Assembly: GCA_943787745.1 (NCBI GenBank)
Contig: CALSNJ010000001.1
Location: 124,001 to 188,000, forward strand
Length of the DNA: 64,000 bases
Origin: an uncultured Alphaproteobacteria bacterium
GTDB taxonomy: Bacteria; Pseudomonadota; Alphaproteobacteria; UBA6615
Direction: 5' to 3'
In this document: positions 35,381 through 43,982 of the stretch, one piece after another
How positions within the stretch are numbered: the stretch's first letter is position 1
Layout of the letters: each line of letters begins with the position of its first letter
Program-made: the position numbers and the translations under genes
Notes under the pieces: generated by a model
Told to the model about the DNA's origin: nothing
The model's database searches: none
Seen by the model: only the letters and a program-made list of their open reading frames with translations

Positions 35381-36084
35381 CGGGCGTCGGTCCAGTGTGG
35401 TGGCTGATGCGTTGTCTTGCCGGCGAGCCGCGTGAAGCTGTCAGGCATGACCGTTGGGCTGGCATGTCTTTGAAACCGGCTTTGCACGTATTCCCAAAGC
35501 CGCGTGATCTCGTCACAGGAACGCTCTGATCGTGGCAGCTCCATGACCGTACGGCCATCGATCATGCTTGAGGCGAAGTCGGTGCGTTGATGGATGGTCA
35601 CGGGTGCCACCGTGCCGTGTTGGGAGAGCACGACGGCAGCCTCGCCGGTGATGCGTGCACGCGGGTTGGCTGCGTTGATTATGAAGACGAGTGGTTTGTC
35701 GGCGGCCTCAACCATGGAAATGGTTGTTCCGGCCGCGCGCAGATCATGGGGGCTGGGCCGGGTCGGAATGGCGATCAGGTCGGACAAGGCAATCACATGT
35801 TCGATCATATCGGTGATGGCGGGTGGGGTGTCGATAACCACCAATTGGAACCCGAGATCGTGGGCGCGCTCCAGATCATGTGAGAGGGTCGTGATCGAGG
35901 CACTCAGAAACGAGGGTGTGGAGGCCTGTCGCTCATTCCACCAGTCGGTCAGGCTGCCCTGCGGGTCGGTGTCGATGACGGCAACCGGCCCGGCACCACT
36001 CATTTCTGCGGCGACGGCGAGATGTCCGGCGAGAGTGGTTTTCCCAGATCCGCCCTTCTGGGATGTCAGTGCAAGCACCTTCAT
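35377..36084 (-). CDS. ParA/MinD-family ATPase
   Basis: This 235-residue protein starts MKVLALTSQKGGSGKTTLAG with the deviant Walker A at residues 10-17. VIDTDPQGSLTDWW is the switch I region and LVVIDTPPAITDM is Walker B. The short N-terminus without an HTH makes it the small ParA (type Ib-like) form. It lacks a ParB-type neighbour; its partner is the RHH protein. This could segregate a replicon, but it could equally position a protein cluster, as orphan ParAs do for chemoreceptors or other cargo. No parS-like repeats are obvious. Confidence 0.87.
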   Translation of the reverse strand: MKVLALTSQKGGSGKTTLAGHLAVAAEMSGAGPVAVIDTDPQGSLTDWWNERQASTPSFLSASITTLSHDLERAHDLGFQLVVIDTPPAITDMIEHVIALSDLIAIPTRPSPHDLRAAGTTISMVEAADKPLVFIINAANPRARITGEAAVVLSQHGTVAPVTIHQRTDFASSMIDGRTVMELPRSERSCDEITRLWEYVQSRFQRHASPTVMPDSFTRLAGKTTHQPPHWTDAR

Positions 36085-36401
36085 GCAGGCCTCCTGTAAA
36101 CAGAATTCGGAGGCGATATTATTTGGCGGGAGCTTTTCTCACCAATGGTATTGGGTAAAAAACGCGATATCCTTTATCGGAAAATGGAACGCATAAGGGT
36201 TTGTTTTTCATAGAAAAATGCCGCGAAATTCAATCAATTCTGAATCCATCTGCGGGTTTCCACCTGTTGGACCGGCGTTCGGTGTTCACACAAATTCACG
36301 CCGATTTATCGCTCGTTAAGACCTGATATTTACAACACAGGAGCGACGGCGTGATGCCCCGCGTCCCGAGCTATGCTTCAAATAAGAATGGAACCCAAAC
36401 C
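36085..36401. other. 317-nt divergent intergenic region, AT-rich
   Basis: This lies between the parA-like operon (minus) and the PDC-sensor gene (plus), and must contain promoters for both. Composition is AT-rich at 36110-36260. A GCCGATTTA word at 36311-36319 recalls a flagellar sigma28 -10 element, but no TAAA-type -35 stands at the right distance. ParG-like proteins bind short repeats upstream of their operon; none is clear. Confidence 0.45.
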
Positions 36402-36986
36402 ATGTCCCTGACGAAAAAAATTGCCGTTGCCGCGGCCCTGACAGTCATGTCCATCTCCGGCGTCAATGCAGCTGGCGAACACGAAGAGCCGATGCGCTCC
36501 TATGGCGCCGAAACCGTTACCCAGTGGATTTCCAACGCCGACCTGATTGCTGCCATCAAGGCGCAGAATGCCAAGACTGCTGCGCTGAGCGAAGCGGAGA
36601 TTGTGACCATGGACAAGCAGTGGCGTGCCCAGACCGGTGCAGCCAGTAAGCCGATGATCGATGATGTGCTTGGCCGTCCGGTCTCGAAATGGCTTTCGGA
36701 CATGAAAGAAAAGAGCGGTGGTGTCGTTACGGAAGTCTTCGTGATGGACGCCAAGGGCCTCAATGTCGCCCAGAGCGATGTCACCTCTGACTACTGGCAG
36801 GGCGATGAAGCTAAGTGGAAGCAGACCTTCCTTGTTGGCCCGGATGCGGTCCATGTCAGTGATGTCGAGGAAGATGAATCGACCCAGACGCTTCAGTCGC
36901 AGCTCTCGATGCCGGTGGTTGATCCGGCATCTGGCCAGGTGATTGGTGCAGTTACAATTGGCGTCAATCTCGACGCACTTCTCTAG
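36402..36986 (+). CDS. secreted PDC/Cache-type sensor domain protein
   Basis: This 194-residue protein has a Sec signal peptide (MSLTKKIAVAAALTVMSISG, cleavage near residue 24) and a single periplasmic alpha/beta sensor domain. FVMDAKGLNVAQSDVTSDYW, then QGDEAKW, and the final VIGAVTIGVNLDALL are typical of PDC sensor proteins of alphaproteobacteria. It has no membrane anchor or signalling domain. The chemoreceptor gene follows 95 nt downstream, suggesting the sensor binds a ligand and docks to it (inference). Confidence 0.82.
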   Translation: MSLTKKIAVAAALTVMSISGVNAAGEHEEPMRSYGAETVTQWISNADLIAAIKAQNAKTAALSEAEIVTMDKQWRAQTGAASKPMIDDVLGRPVSKWLSDMKEKSGGVVTEVFVMDAKGLNVAQSDVTSDYWQGDEAKWKQTFLVGPDAVHVSDVEEDESTQTLQSQLSMPVVDPASGQVIGAVTIGVNLDALL

Positions 36987-36994
36987 TTTGGTAA

Positions 36995-37020
36995 CGGCCG
37001 GATCCGCTGTGATCCGGCCG
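36995..37020 (+). terminator. hairpin between sensor and chemoreceptor genes
   Basis: CGGCCGGATC-CGCTGT-GATCCGGCCG is a perfect 10-bp stem with a 6-nt loop, followed by GTTTCCTT. The weak T-run suggests partial termination, which would make more sensor than receptor mRNA. Confidence 0.6.
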
Positions 37021-37081
37021 GTTTCCTTCAGCTATTCGTTTATCGGTCTTAACGGAACCTGATAAACTCGGGAGAATTTGC

Positions 37082-38788
37082 ATGCTTGATTCAACACCAG
37101 TCGAAATGCGAGACGCAGCACCTTCCGAAACGCCGGCGCGCGCAAGTTCGGTTGGAACAAAACTTTCGGTGTTTGCCGGTCTTGTTATGGTCACGGGACT
37201 GGTCGTGCTGGTCGCAACCAGCACCTGGAGTGCTCGTGAGGCACTGATTGCGAACGAGGAGCGTTCCTTTACCGCGATCACGGAAGTGCTTGCCGCCAAT
37301 GTGGCGGGTGGGGTGCGTTGGAACAAACCTGACATTGTGGCCAAAGCCTATTCCCGGTTCACAGAAGACCCGACATCGTCGATTGCGAGTATCCGAACCT
37401 GGAACAAAACCGGAGCCGAGGTGACCGCCTTTGACTCGGACCATGAGGCGCCGGTCGACCTCGCTGCGGCCCTGACGCAAAGCCTGGAAATCGAAGGCGG
37501 TGAGTTTACCTCACGGAACACCTCGCATGTGGTTGTCGCGGTGCCTGCAGGCTTTGACAAAGAGGGAAACCGGGTCGGAACTTTGGCAATCGCCTGGAGC
37601 CTCCGGTCGATTAATGATGCCGTTATGGCGAGTTTGCTCAACAAGGGCCTGATAGCGTTGGCCGTTATGATGGTGGCCGTTGGGGTCCTGGTCGTGCTTT
37701 CGCGTCGGCTTGTCAGCACGCCGATTGCACGTCTGACAGCTGTTATGTCGGAACTCAGTGAGGGACGTACCGACGTTGATCTTGGCGATGAACACCGACG
37801 CGACGAACTGGGCACCCTCGCAAGGGCCATGAAGGTCTGGCGACAGCGCATACTCGATCGTCAAAAACTGGAACTTGAGCAACAACGCTCACGCAAGGCT
37901 GTGGCCCAACAGAATGACCGACGTGAGGACCTGATCAAGCTGTTTGATGAGCAGGTTCGTGAAGTGCTGACCAACTTCGACTCATCCACAACCGTTCTGG
38001 ACGAAACCGCGCAAAGCATGAGTTTGGTTTCGCGCGAGACGAACAGTCAGGCGAGCGCGGTGAGTGCGGCCGCGGATGAGGCCTCCACGAATGTTGCAAG
38101 CCTGGCGGTGACCGCTGAAGAACTTTCGGGTTCGATTAGCGAAATTGCCCGGCAGGTGCAGGATGCCACTCAGGTATCCGATCAAGCTGTACTTGATGTG
38201 AACCGGACCGATGAAGCCATGCGCAGTCTTGATGAAGTTGCCCAGCGCGTTGGTGAGGTCGTCAAGATGATTGCGGATATCGCAGAGCAGACAAACCTGC
38301 TTGCGCTGAATGCGACGATTGAGGCCGCCCGTGCGGGCGAGTCTGGTCGTGGTTTTGCCGTCGTGGCCAATGAGGTCAAAAACCTCGCCAATCAAACTGC
38401 AGCGGCGACGGATGAGGTTGGCCAGCAGATCTCTGCTATCCAGTCGGCGGCTTCTGATGCGGTTAGATCAATCTCGGGTGTGACCTCTACAATTGAGAAG
38501 GTCAAGGAGATCAATGGTCGGATCGCGGAAGCTGTTCAGCAGCAAACGAATTCAACCAATGAAATCTCTGACACCGTGCAGCACACGGCCCGTGGTGCCA
38601 AAGAAGTTAGTCAGGTTATCGCCGGTGTGACGGAAGGCGCGGGGAAAACAGACAGTGCCGCGCAGGCTGTCCTCGATTCAGGTTCCGTGCTGACGGGCGA
38701 GGCAACGCGTTTGCGCTCAAGCGTTGAGAGCTTCCTTGCGGAGATCAGGGCCGTCAACGAATCCTCGCAGGCCCAGGCAACAGCCTGA
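37082..38788 (+). CDS. methyl-accepting chemotaxis protein
   Basis: This 568-residue receptor has TM1 at about residues 26-46, a roughly 135-residue periplasmic domain, TM2 at about 185-205 and HAMP from 206 to about 260. The cytoplasmic signalling hairpin has its tip [20 protein letters not shown] at about 398-417, followed by [19 protein letters not shown]. No C-terminal CheR-binding pentapeptide is seen. GGGAGAA lies before ATG 37082. It relays ligand state to CheA/CheW, which are encoded elsewhere. The preceding secreted sensor may be its ligand-binding partner. Confidence 0.95.
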   Translation: MLDSTPVEMRDAAPSETPARASSVGTKLSVFAGLVMVTGLVVLVATSTWSAREALIANEERSFTAITEVLAANVAGGVRWNKPDIVAKAYSRFTEDPTSSIASIRTWNKTGAEVTAFDSDHEAPVDLAAALTQSLEIEGGEFTSRNTSHVVVAVPAGFDKEGNRVGTLAIAWSLRSINDAVMASLLNKGLIALAVMMVAVGVLVVLSRRLVSTPIARLTAVMSELSEGRTDVDLGDEHRRDELGTLARAMKVWRQRILDRQKLELEQQRSRKAVAQQNDRREDLIKLFDEQVREVLTNFDSSTTVLDETAQSMSLVSRETNSQASAVSAAADEASTNVASLAVTAEELSGSISEIARQVQDATQVSDQAVLDVNRTDEAMRSLDEVAQRVGEVVKMIADIAEQTNLLALNATIEAARAGESGRGFAVVANEVKNLANQTAAATDEVGQQISAIQSAASDAVRSISGVTSTIEKVKEINGRIAEAVQQQTNSTNEISDTVQHTARGAKEVSQVIAGVTEGAGKTDSAAQAVLDSGSVLTGEATRLRSSVESFLAEIRAVNESSQAQATA

Positions 38789-38813
38789 CCAGGACTCAAA
38801 ATTCTAATGTGAG

Positions 38814-38850
38814 AACGGCGGGGCTTTCGAGCTCCGCCGTTTCGCTTTGG
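38814..38850 (+). terminator. intrinsic terminator after the chemoreceptor gene
   Basis: AACGGCGGGGCT (38814-38825) pairs with AGCTCCGCCGTT (38830-38841) with one G-U pair and a stable TTCG loop, followed by TCGCTTTGG. Confidence 0.75.
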
Positions 38851-38937
38851 TGTCGCGAAAAACGATCTCTTGCTGTACCCTTCGGATGAAAACCCGGCCT
38901 TGTCCGGGGCGATTTGAATCAGCAGGAGGATGTAGAA

Positions 38938-39339
38938 ATGGCGGATACACAAACCAAGACCGAAGGTGCTTACAAGGCTGGCGATGGCGCCTATGTCTTC
39001 GATGTGGAGTCCTTGCAGGGTCTTCCTGCAGGACCGGGTTATGCCGAGACATTTGGCCCCGTGGTTGAGGGTGAACTCACCCAGGTGGGTGTCATGACCT
39101 TGCCAGCAGGGCAGAGTTCGCTCCCCCATACCCACCCCAATGAGCAGTGGATTTATATTCTCACTGGAAATCTGCTTGCGACCGTTGATGGTCAGGAATC
39201 CGAAGTTGGTCCCGGACAGCTTATTTATATTCCCGCCAATGTCGTCCATTCGGTTGCGATTTCTCCGGATGAGGATTGCCATTTTTTCACCGCCAAGGAT
39301 CTGCGCAGCGGAATCGCGGGCACGCCGGTTGGTGGCTAG
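38938..39339 (+). CDS. cupin-domain protein
   Basis: This 133-residue single-domain cupin starts at ATG 38938, after AGGAGG. Motif 1 is LPHTHPNEQWIYILTG (two His and the Glu/Gln position) and motif 2 is PGQLIYIPANVVHSVAISPD with the third His. Such small cupins bind a metal and serve as sensors, isomerases or dioxygenases. It sits 15 nt before a hydroxyacyl-CoA dehydrogenase gene, with which it is surely co-transcribed. Role unknown. Confidence 0.85.
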   Translation: MADTQTKTEGAYKAGDGAYVFDVESLQGLPAGPGYAETFGPVVEGELTQVGVMTLPAGQSSLPHTHPNEQWIYILTGNLLATVDGQESEVGPGQLIYIPANVVHSVAISPDEDCHFFTAKDLRSGIAGTPVGG

Positions 39340-39354
39340 GTCAGGAGTGCGGGC

Positions 39355-40287
39355 ATGGCAACGGTTTCAACGGTTGGCATCTTAGGTGCGGGAACGATCG
39401 GGTCGTCCTGGGCATTGTACTTTCTGTCCCGGGGGCTGAAGGTCCAGTGCTGGGATCCGTTGGATGAATACGCAGAATCCGTAGCGGCGTCGGTTGCCCG
39501 CAGTTGGCCCCTGATGCAGGAGCTTGGCCTGTCTGAAGGTGCTTCTCTGGACAATCTGCGGTGTTTTGACCGGATTGGAGATGCGCTTTCGGGTGTGGAG
39601 TTCGTTCAGGAAAGCGCACCCGAAGATGCCGGATTGAAAGCCAGCCTCATGGCGGAGCTGGACCGCGATCTCGGGCCTGAAGTGGTGATTTCCTCCAGCT
39701 CAACGGCTCTGCCAGTCTCGGAATTTCAACACAAATCCAAGAATCCAGGGCGGATCGTACTCGGCCATCCCTTCAACCCGCCGCATTTGATGCCGGTGGT
39801 GGAAGTTGGGGGCGGAAAGCAAACCGAGACCTGGGCCATCGATCAGGCAATGGCCTTCTATGAAGCTGTCGGCAAAACCCCGATCCGATTGCGGGCGGAA
39901 ATACCGGGGCACCTTGTGAACCGCTTGCAGGCCGCCCTGTATCGGGAAGCTGTGTATCTGGTGGCAGAGGGTTATGCCACGGTCGAGGATATCGACAAGG
40001 CGATCACCGGTGGTCCCGGTTTGCGCTGGGCCTTCATGGGGCCACACATGACCTTCCATCTGGGCGGAGGGGAAGGCGGCATCGCGCGCTATCTGGAAAT
40101 TCTTGGTCCCAGTCAGGAGCGCCGGTGGGAAGCGTTGGGGGACCCCAAGCTGACAGATGACGTGAAACAGAAGATCATTGACGGTATCGATGCGGAAGCA
40201 CGCGGGCGTTCCATGGGGCAACTCACTGAAGAACGCGATGCGACGCTTCTGAAGTTGCTAAAGGTTCTCAATAAGTCAGACAAATAA
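39355..40287 (+). CDS. 3-hydroxyacyl-CoA dehydrogenase family (carnitine dehydrogenase/lambda-crystallin-like)
   Basis: This 310-residue enzyme has an N-terminal Rossmann fold (VGILGAGTIGSSWALYFLSR), the catalytic His in VLGHPFNPPHLMPVVEV, and the helical dimerisation domain (GHLVNRLQAALYREAVYLVA). GLRWAFMGPHMTFHLGGGEG is typical of the L-carnitine dehydrogenase / L-gulonate dehydrogenase branch rather than fatty-acid FadB. It would oxidise a 3-hydroxy acid with NAD+. The cupin and old yellow enzyme genes flank it. Confidence 0.85.
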   Translation: MATVSTVGILGAGTIGSSWALYFLSRGLKVQCWDPLDEYAESVAASVARSWPLMQELGLSEGASLDNLRCFDRIGDALSGVEFVQESAPEDAGLKASLMAELDRDLGPEVVISSSSTALPVSEFQHKSKNPGRIVLGHPFNPPHLMPVVEVGGGKQTETWAIDQAMAFYEAVGKTPIRLRAEIPGHLVNRLQAALYREAVYLVAEGYATVEDIDKAITGGPGLRWAFMGPHMTFHLGGGEGGIARYLEILGPSQERRWEALGDPKLTDDVKQKIIDGIDAEARGRSMGQLTEERDATLLKLLKVLNKSDK

Positions 40288-40348
40288 CCCGGTACGACTA
40301 GGCCCACCTTGTCGCTCTGCGTTAGAATTTCCCTTCAACTCAGGGGGT

Positions 40349-41515
40349 ATGAACGTGGCCGAGGAAAATCATCAGAAGAGTGCGTTGTTTTCGCCCCTGA
40401 CACTGCGCGGGGCGACCTTCAAAAATCGGATCGTCATCTCGCCGATGTGTACATATTCGGCCGAAGAGGGCATCGCGGATGAGTGGCATTTGGCCCATCT
40501 CGGACAGTTTGCGCTTGGTGGTGCGGCGGCAATTTTTACTGAAGCAGCTGCCGTCGAACCACGTGGCCGGATTACCCATGGTGATCTTGGTATCTGGTCG
40601 GCCGACCATGCTGCCGCCCTTAAGCCGGTGACGTCTTTTCTTTCCCGACAGGGTGCATTGCCTGCGATCCAGATAGCGCATGCAGGCCGCAAGGCGAGCA
40701 TGCAGCGTCCGTGGCATGGCAATGGTCCCATGGATGCTGGAGATGCGGCACGTGGTGAGATGCCCTGGGATATCGTGGCGCCGAGCGCTGAACCGGTGAA
40801 GGATGGCTGGCTGATGCCCAATGAGCTGACTGTCGAAGAGATCCAGGGCATTCAGGAAAAGTTTGCCACGGCTGCCGGGCACGCCCATGACGCCGGGTTT
40901 GAAGTGCTGGAAATACATTCCGCACATGGCTATCTCGCCCATTCGTTTCTTTCGCCGACCTCCAACCAGCGCAACGATGCCTATGGCGGGGACCGCGCGG
41001 GGCGGATGCGCTTCTCGCTGGCGATTGCAGAAAAGGTTCGCGCGGTCTGGCCAGAGAACAAACCGCTTTTCGTGCGAATTTCCTCGGTCGATTCAGACGG
41101 GGTGACCGAGGGCTGGCAGCTTGATGATTCCGTGGCGTTGGCGGGAGAGCTCAAGATGCGTGGTGTCGACGTGGTCGATTGTTCGTCGAGCGGCATTTCG
41201 GGAACCGCGACAGCAGCGCAGGGAAAGCTACCCCTCGGGTTCCGGACGGCCTATTCGTCGCGGATCGGCACGGAGGCTGACATCACCACCATGGTGGTTG
41301 GATTGGTATTGCATGCCGCGCAGGCAGAACAGATCATCGGAGACAGGCTGGCCGATCTGGTCGCCATTGGTCGTGAAGCCCTGTTCGATCCTTACTGGGC
41401 GCGCCATGCTGCATATGAATTGGGGGCTGACCCGAGGTTTGGCGACTGGCCGATGCAGTATGGCTGGTGGCTCGAGCGACGTGAGCCTTTGGTTCGCGAA
41501 TTGCGCGATGGCTGA
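40349..41515 (+). CDS. NADH:flavin oxidoreductase, old yellow enzyme (YqjM-type)
   Basis: This 388-residue FMN TIM barrel shows VISPMCTYSAEEG with the YqjM-class C34 and Y36, IQIAHAGRK, and the substrate-binding H190/H193 in HSAHGYLAHSFLSP. NQRNDAYGGDRAGRMRFSLA is the conserved phosphate-binding stretch. The enzyme reduces activated C=C bonds with NAD(P)H. It lies 61 nt after the dehydrogenase in the same direction, so it may take part in the same catabolic route. Confidence 0.93.
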   Translation: MNVAEENHQKSALFSPLTLRGATFKNRIVISPMCTYSAEEGIADEWHLAHLGQFALGGAAAIFTEAAAVEPRGRITHGDLGIWSADHAAALKPVTSFLSRQGALPAIQIAHAGRKASMQRPWHGNGPMDAGDAARGEMPWDIVAPSAEPVKDGWLMPNELTVEEIQGIQEKFATAAGHAHDAGFEVLEIHSAHGYLAHSFLSPTSNQRNDAYGGDRAGRMRFSLAIAEKVRAVWPENKPLFVRISSVDSDGVTEGWQLDDSVALAGELKMRGVDVVDCSSSGISGTATAAQGKLPLGFRTAYSSRIGTEADITTMVVGLVLHAAQAEQIIGDRLADLVAIGREALFDPYWARHAAYELGADPRFGDWPMQYGWWLERREPLVRELRDG

Positions 41516-41651
41516 CGGTTAAACGCATAACGAATGACACAACGTGCGGTCCGGATCTCGGTAGCCGCCAACGAAATATCCGAGTGGATTACTGAGTATG
41601 GCGGCGTACGCGTCGCCCGAAAAACAACAACATCAGTTTGTGGGGAACTTT

Positions 41652-42704
41652 ATGGCAACGCCGATCAAATTCTATTTCGACTTCGTCTCCGCCTATTCTT
41701 ATGTGGCGATGAACCGGATCGACCGTATTGCGAAACGCTATGGGCGAGAGGTCGAGTGGAACTGCGTGTCCCTGCCTGCGGTCCTGGCACACCACAAGTC
41801 GATTTCCCCGCGCGAACAGCCGGCGAAGTTCGCGCACAACATCAAGGATTTCCCGCGTCTGTGCGAAATGAACGAACTGCCCGTGGCCTCCCCTTTTCCG
41901 CCAAAGGTGCCGCCCTATGGCGCAAGCTTGCACCGGCTGGTCTTCTGGCGGCTCAACCGAAAGACCCCTGAACTGGCACGGGAATTTGCGCGGGCCGTGG
42001 ACCATCGTTACTTCGGCACGGGCCAGGAAGTGCGCACCGCCAGTCAGCTGGCCAGTGCCTGCAAAGCCCGCGGCGTGCCGCTTTCGCTTAAGGAGATCAA
42101 AGCCGCCGAAACGGACAATCGCGCGCAGAAAGACCTCGATGCGGCTTACGAACGCGCCATTGCAGATGGCATGTTCGGGGCACCCTTCATGGTGCTCGAC
42201 GGCGAAACCTTCTGGGGCGCGGATCGCCTCGATCATCTGGAGTTTCGGCTGAAGCAGAAAATCAAGGCGCCACGTGGCTTCGAGCCCTTTTCCTTCACCA
42301 GTCCCTTCACGTCTCATAACGGCCCGCTCTTTGTGAAGTGCGGAGCAAAGAAGGCCGTCTTTGGCTTTCGGGTCGACGAACGTCACCTCAACCCGCGCGA
42401 TGTTGTCCATGGCGGCTGGATGACGAGTTTCGTCGATGTTGCGATGGCCCAGTCGGCGCTTTACGAATTGGGCGTCGTTGCACTGACCCCGACCATTCAC
42501 CTGGACGCAGATTTTCTCGCACCAATCTATCCCGGGGCCTGGGTCGAGTGTGATGCCAAGCTGGTCAAATCCACCCGCACCATGAATTTCGTCGAGGCGA
42601 CCTGTTACGCCGATGGTGAAGCCGTTCTGAGGTCCTCGGCGGTTTACCGTAAGCCCCGCGAGATGAAAAAACGCGTCGGCAAAAATCTGTCCCCGACTGA
42701 TTGA
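41652..42704 (+). CDS. fusion of DsbA/HCCA-isomerase domain and hotdog thioesterase domain
   Basis: This 350-residue protein starts at ATG 41652 after GGGGAA; ATG 41598 is also in frame. Residues 1 to about 205 match the 2-hydroxychromene-2-carboxylate isomerase/DsbA-like family: KFYFDFVSAYSYVAMNRI with the glutathione-activating S13, and FGAPFMVLDGETFWGADRLD. Residues about 225-340 are a PaaI-type hotdog: LNPRDVVHGGWMTSFVDVAM with the HGG motif, then IHLDADFLAPIYPGAWVECD. The two parts together suggest isomerisation coupled to thioester hydrolysis, or an aromatic catabolic step (inference). Confidence 0.83.
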   Translation: MATPIKFYFDFVSAYSYVAMNRIDRIAKRYGREVEWNCVSLPAVLAHHKSISPREQPAKFAHNIKDFPRLCEMNELPVASPFPPKVPPYGASLHRLVFWRLNRKTPELAREFARAVDHRYFGTGQEVRTASQLASACKARGVPLSLKEIKAAETDNRAQKDLDAAYERAIADGMFGAPFMVLDGETFWGADRLDHLEFRLKQKIKAPRGFEPFSFTSPFTSHNGPLFVKCGAKKAVFGFRVDERHLNPRDVVHGGWMTSFVDVAMAQSALYELGVVALTPTIHLDADFLAPIYPGAWVECDAKLVKSTRTMNFVEATCYADGEAVLRSSAVYRKPREMKKRVGKNLSPTD

Positions 42705-42735
42705 TCACATCACCTGGTCGGTGTGAGGGTGAATT

Positions 42736-43323
42736 TCACGGACAGTTGTTGTGGGCGCGCCATCTTGCAAGGTCATGGCCTTCAGGCGGAAGAGCACATG
42801 GGTTGTCGGAATAGCCGCGGAGAGCATTGTATCGCGCGATTTGTTCCGTGGACAGCAACTCAGGCGTTTTGAGATGGGTTACAAGATGTGTGTAGCGCAG
42901 CTGACCCCGCGAAGTGGATATCTCGCCTAATTTTCGTTTCAGGGTTTGTTCGGTGATGGTCTGGTTTCTGAATCCCTGCTCAAGCTCCCGTTCCAGCCGG
43001 ATGTGTGCTTCACCCTGTTCAATTGCCTGTGCCCGCATCGATTCATAAATTTTAGTGATTGCCCCGACCTGGTCCTGGCTCAGAGGAATCTCATCTTTCA
43101 GCTCCAGAAGATGCGCCGGTCCAGGCACGCCGTTCAACTCGGCCGCCTTTGCAAGCCCCCAAACCGAACAGCGCTGCAATTTGTCGATATCAGCAGGCGA
43201 CAGGCTCTTAATGTCCCGATTTTCCTGGCCGCTGTATTGTGAATGGGCCCCTGTTTCCGACTGTGCGGGAAGGGTGAAGAAAACCAGAATTGCAAGAATT
43301 ACAAAACCTAAGCGCGTGTTCAT
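42736..43323 (-). CDS. periplasmic Spy/CpxP-like (LTxxQ) protein
   Basis: This 195-residue protein starts at ATG 43323, with AGGAG upstream. A signal peptide (MNTRLGFVILAILVFFTLPA) is followed by a helical domain with two LTxxQ-like repeats: PLSQDQVGAITKIYESM and LLSTEQIARYNALRG. This is the Spy/CpxP pattern of periplasmic chaperones or metal-stress proteins, though here it carries extra Cys residues. It is divergent from a Crp/Fnr gene, with an FNR-like site between them. Confidence 0.65.
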   Translation of the reverse strand: MNTRLGFVILAILVFFTLPAQSETGAHSQYSGQENRDIKSLSPADIDKLQRCSVWGLAKAAELNGVPGPAHLLELKDEIPLSQDQVGAITKIYESMRAQAIEQGEAHIRLERELEQGFRNQTITEQTLKRKLGEISTSRGQLRYTHLVTHLKTPELLSTEQIARYNALRGYSDNPCALPPEGHDLARWRAHNNCP

Positions 43324-43379
43324 GATTGGCTCCTGATCAGAAAATAGGCCTGCTTCTTGCCAGTGATCGTGCCTGTAAG

Positions 43380-43397
43380 ACATGATCATAATCATGT
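43380..43397. promoter_or_regulatory. FNR/CRP-type palindrome overlapping the regulator start
   Basis: ACATGAT-CATA-ATCATGT is a perfect 7-bp inverted repeat with a 4-nt spacer. Its core TGAT-N4-ATCA is identical to the core of the FNR/DNR box. It spans ATG 43382 and ATG 43394 of the divergent regulator gene, so it could repress that gene and act on the Spy-like gene starting 57 nt away. Confidence 0.6.
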
Positions 43398-43927
43398 TGG
43401 ATCAACTGTTTCATGAACTGTTGGCAGAATCTGGCCGACACCATCATCTGGATCGGGGCCAAACCCTTTTTCATCGGGAAACACCTGTCCGTTCAATTCA
43501 CCTGTTGCGTCGCGGTGCTGTGGATCTGGTGCGTCCACAATTCGATGGGGCCACCTTGTTGCTGCACCATTTGTCCGGGTCAGGGATAATTGCCGAGGCT
43601 TCGATGTATGCTGCGCAGTACCATTGCGACTGCATCTGTGTTGAGCCCGCGGAAGTGTTCTCGATTCCGCGCAAGCGCGTCAAAGACAGGCTCCATCGTA
43701 CGCCGGAATTATATGAGCACTGGGCCGCTTATCTGGCTGTTGAGTTGCAGAACGCGCGACATCGAAGTGAATTGCTGGTGAGGAAGACTGTCGCGGAACG
43801 CTTGTCTGGCTGGATTGACTGGAACGGTGCATTGCCGCCGAAGGGTGGCTGGAAGTATGTCGCACAGGAAATTGGGGTGACGCCCGAGGCGCTTTATCGC
43901 GAAATAAAGAAGCGTGGTGGCAAGTAG
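43382..43927 (+). CDS. Crp/Fnr-family transcriptional regulator
   Basis: This protein is 181 residues from ATG 43382, or 177 from ATG 43394. The N-terminal cNMP-binding-like barrel is seen in HLDRGQTLFHRETPVRSIHL, LRRGAVDLVRP and SGSGIIAEASMY. A short C-terminal winged helix follows with VAQEIGVTPEALYREIKK. The recognition helix keeps the E-x-x-x-R arrangement that reads TGAT-type half-sites. There is no N-terminal Cys cluster for a 4Fe-4S centre. The FNR-like box over its start suggests autoregulation. The effector is unknown. Confidence 0.85.
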   Translation: MIIIMLDQLFHELLAESGRHHHLDRGQTLFHRETPVRSIHLLRRGAVDLVRPQFDGATLLLHHLSGSGIIAEASMYAAQYHCDCICVEPAEVFSIPRKRVKDRLHRTPELYEHWAAYLAVELQNARHRSELLVRKTVAERLSGWIDWNGALPPKGGWKYVAQEIGVTPEALYREIKKRGGK

Positions 43928-43982
43928 ACAACAGCACAAAGTTGGGTCTGCACGTTGTTCGATGTCAGGCCGATCTGGTTCT

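Noticed and set aside
36305-36325. sigma28-like promoter of the PDC-sensor gene (GCCGATTTA)
   Set aside because: The -10-like word fits, but no TAAA-type -35 lies about 15 nt upstream.
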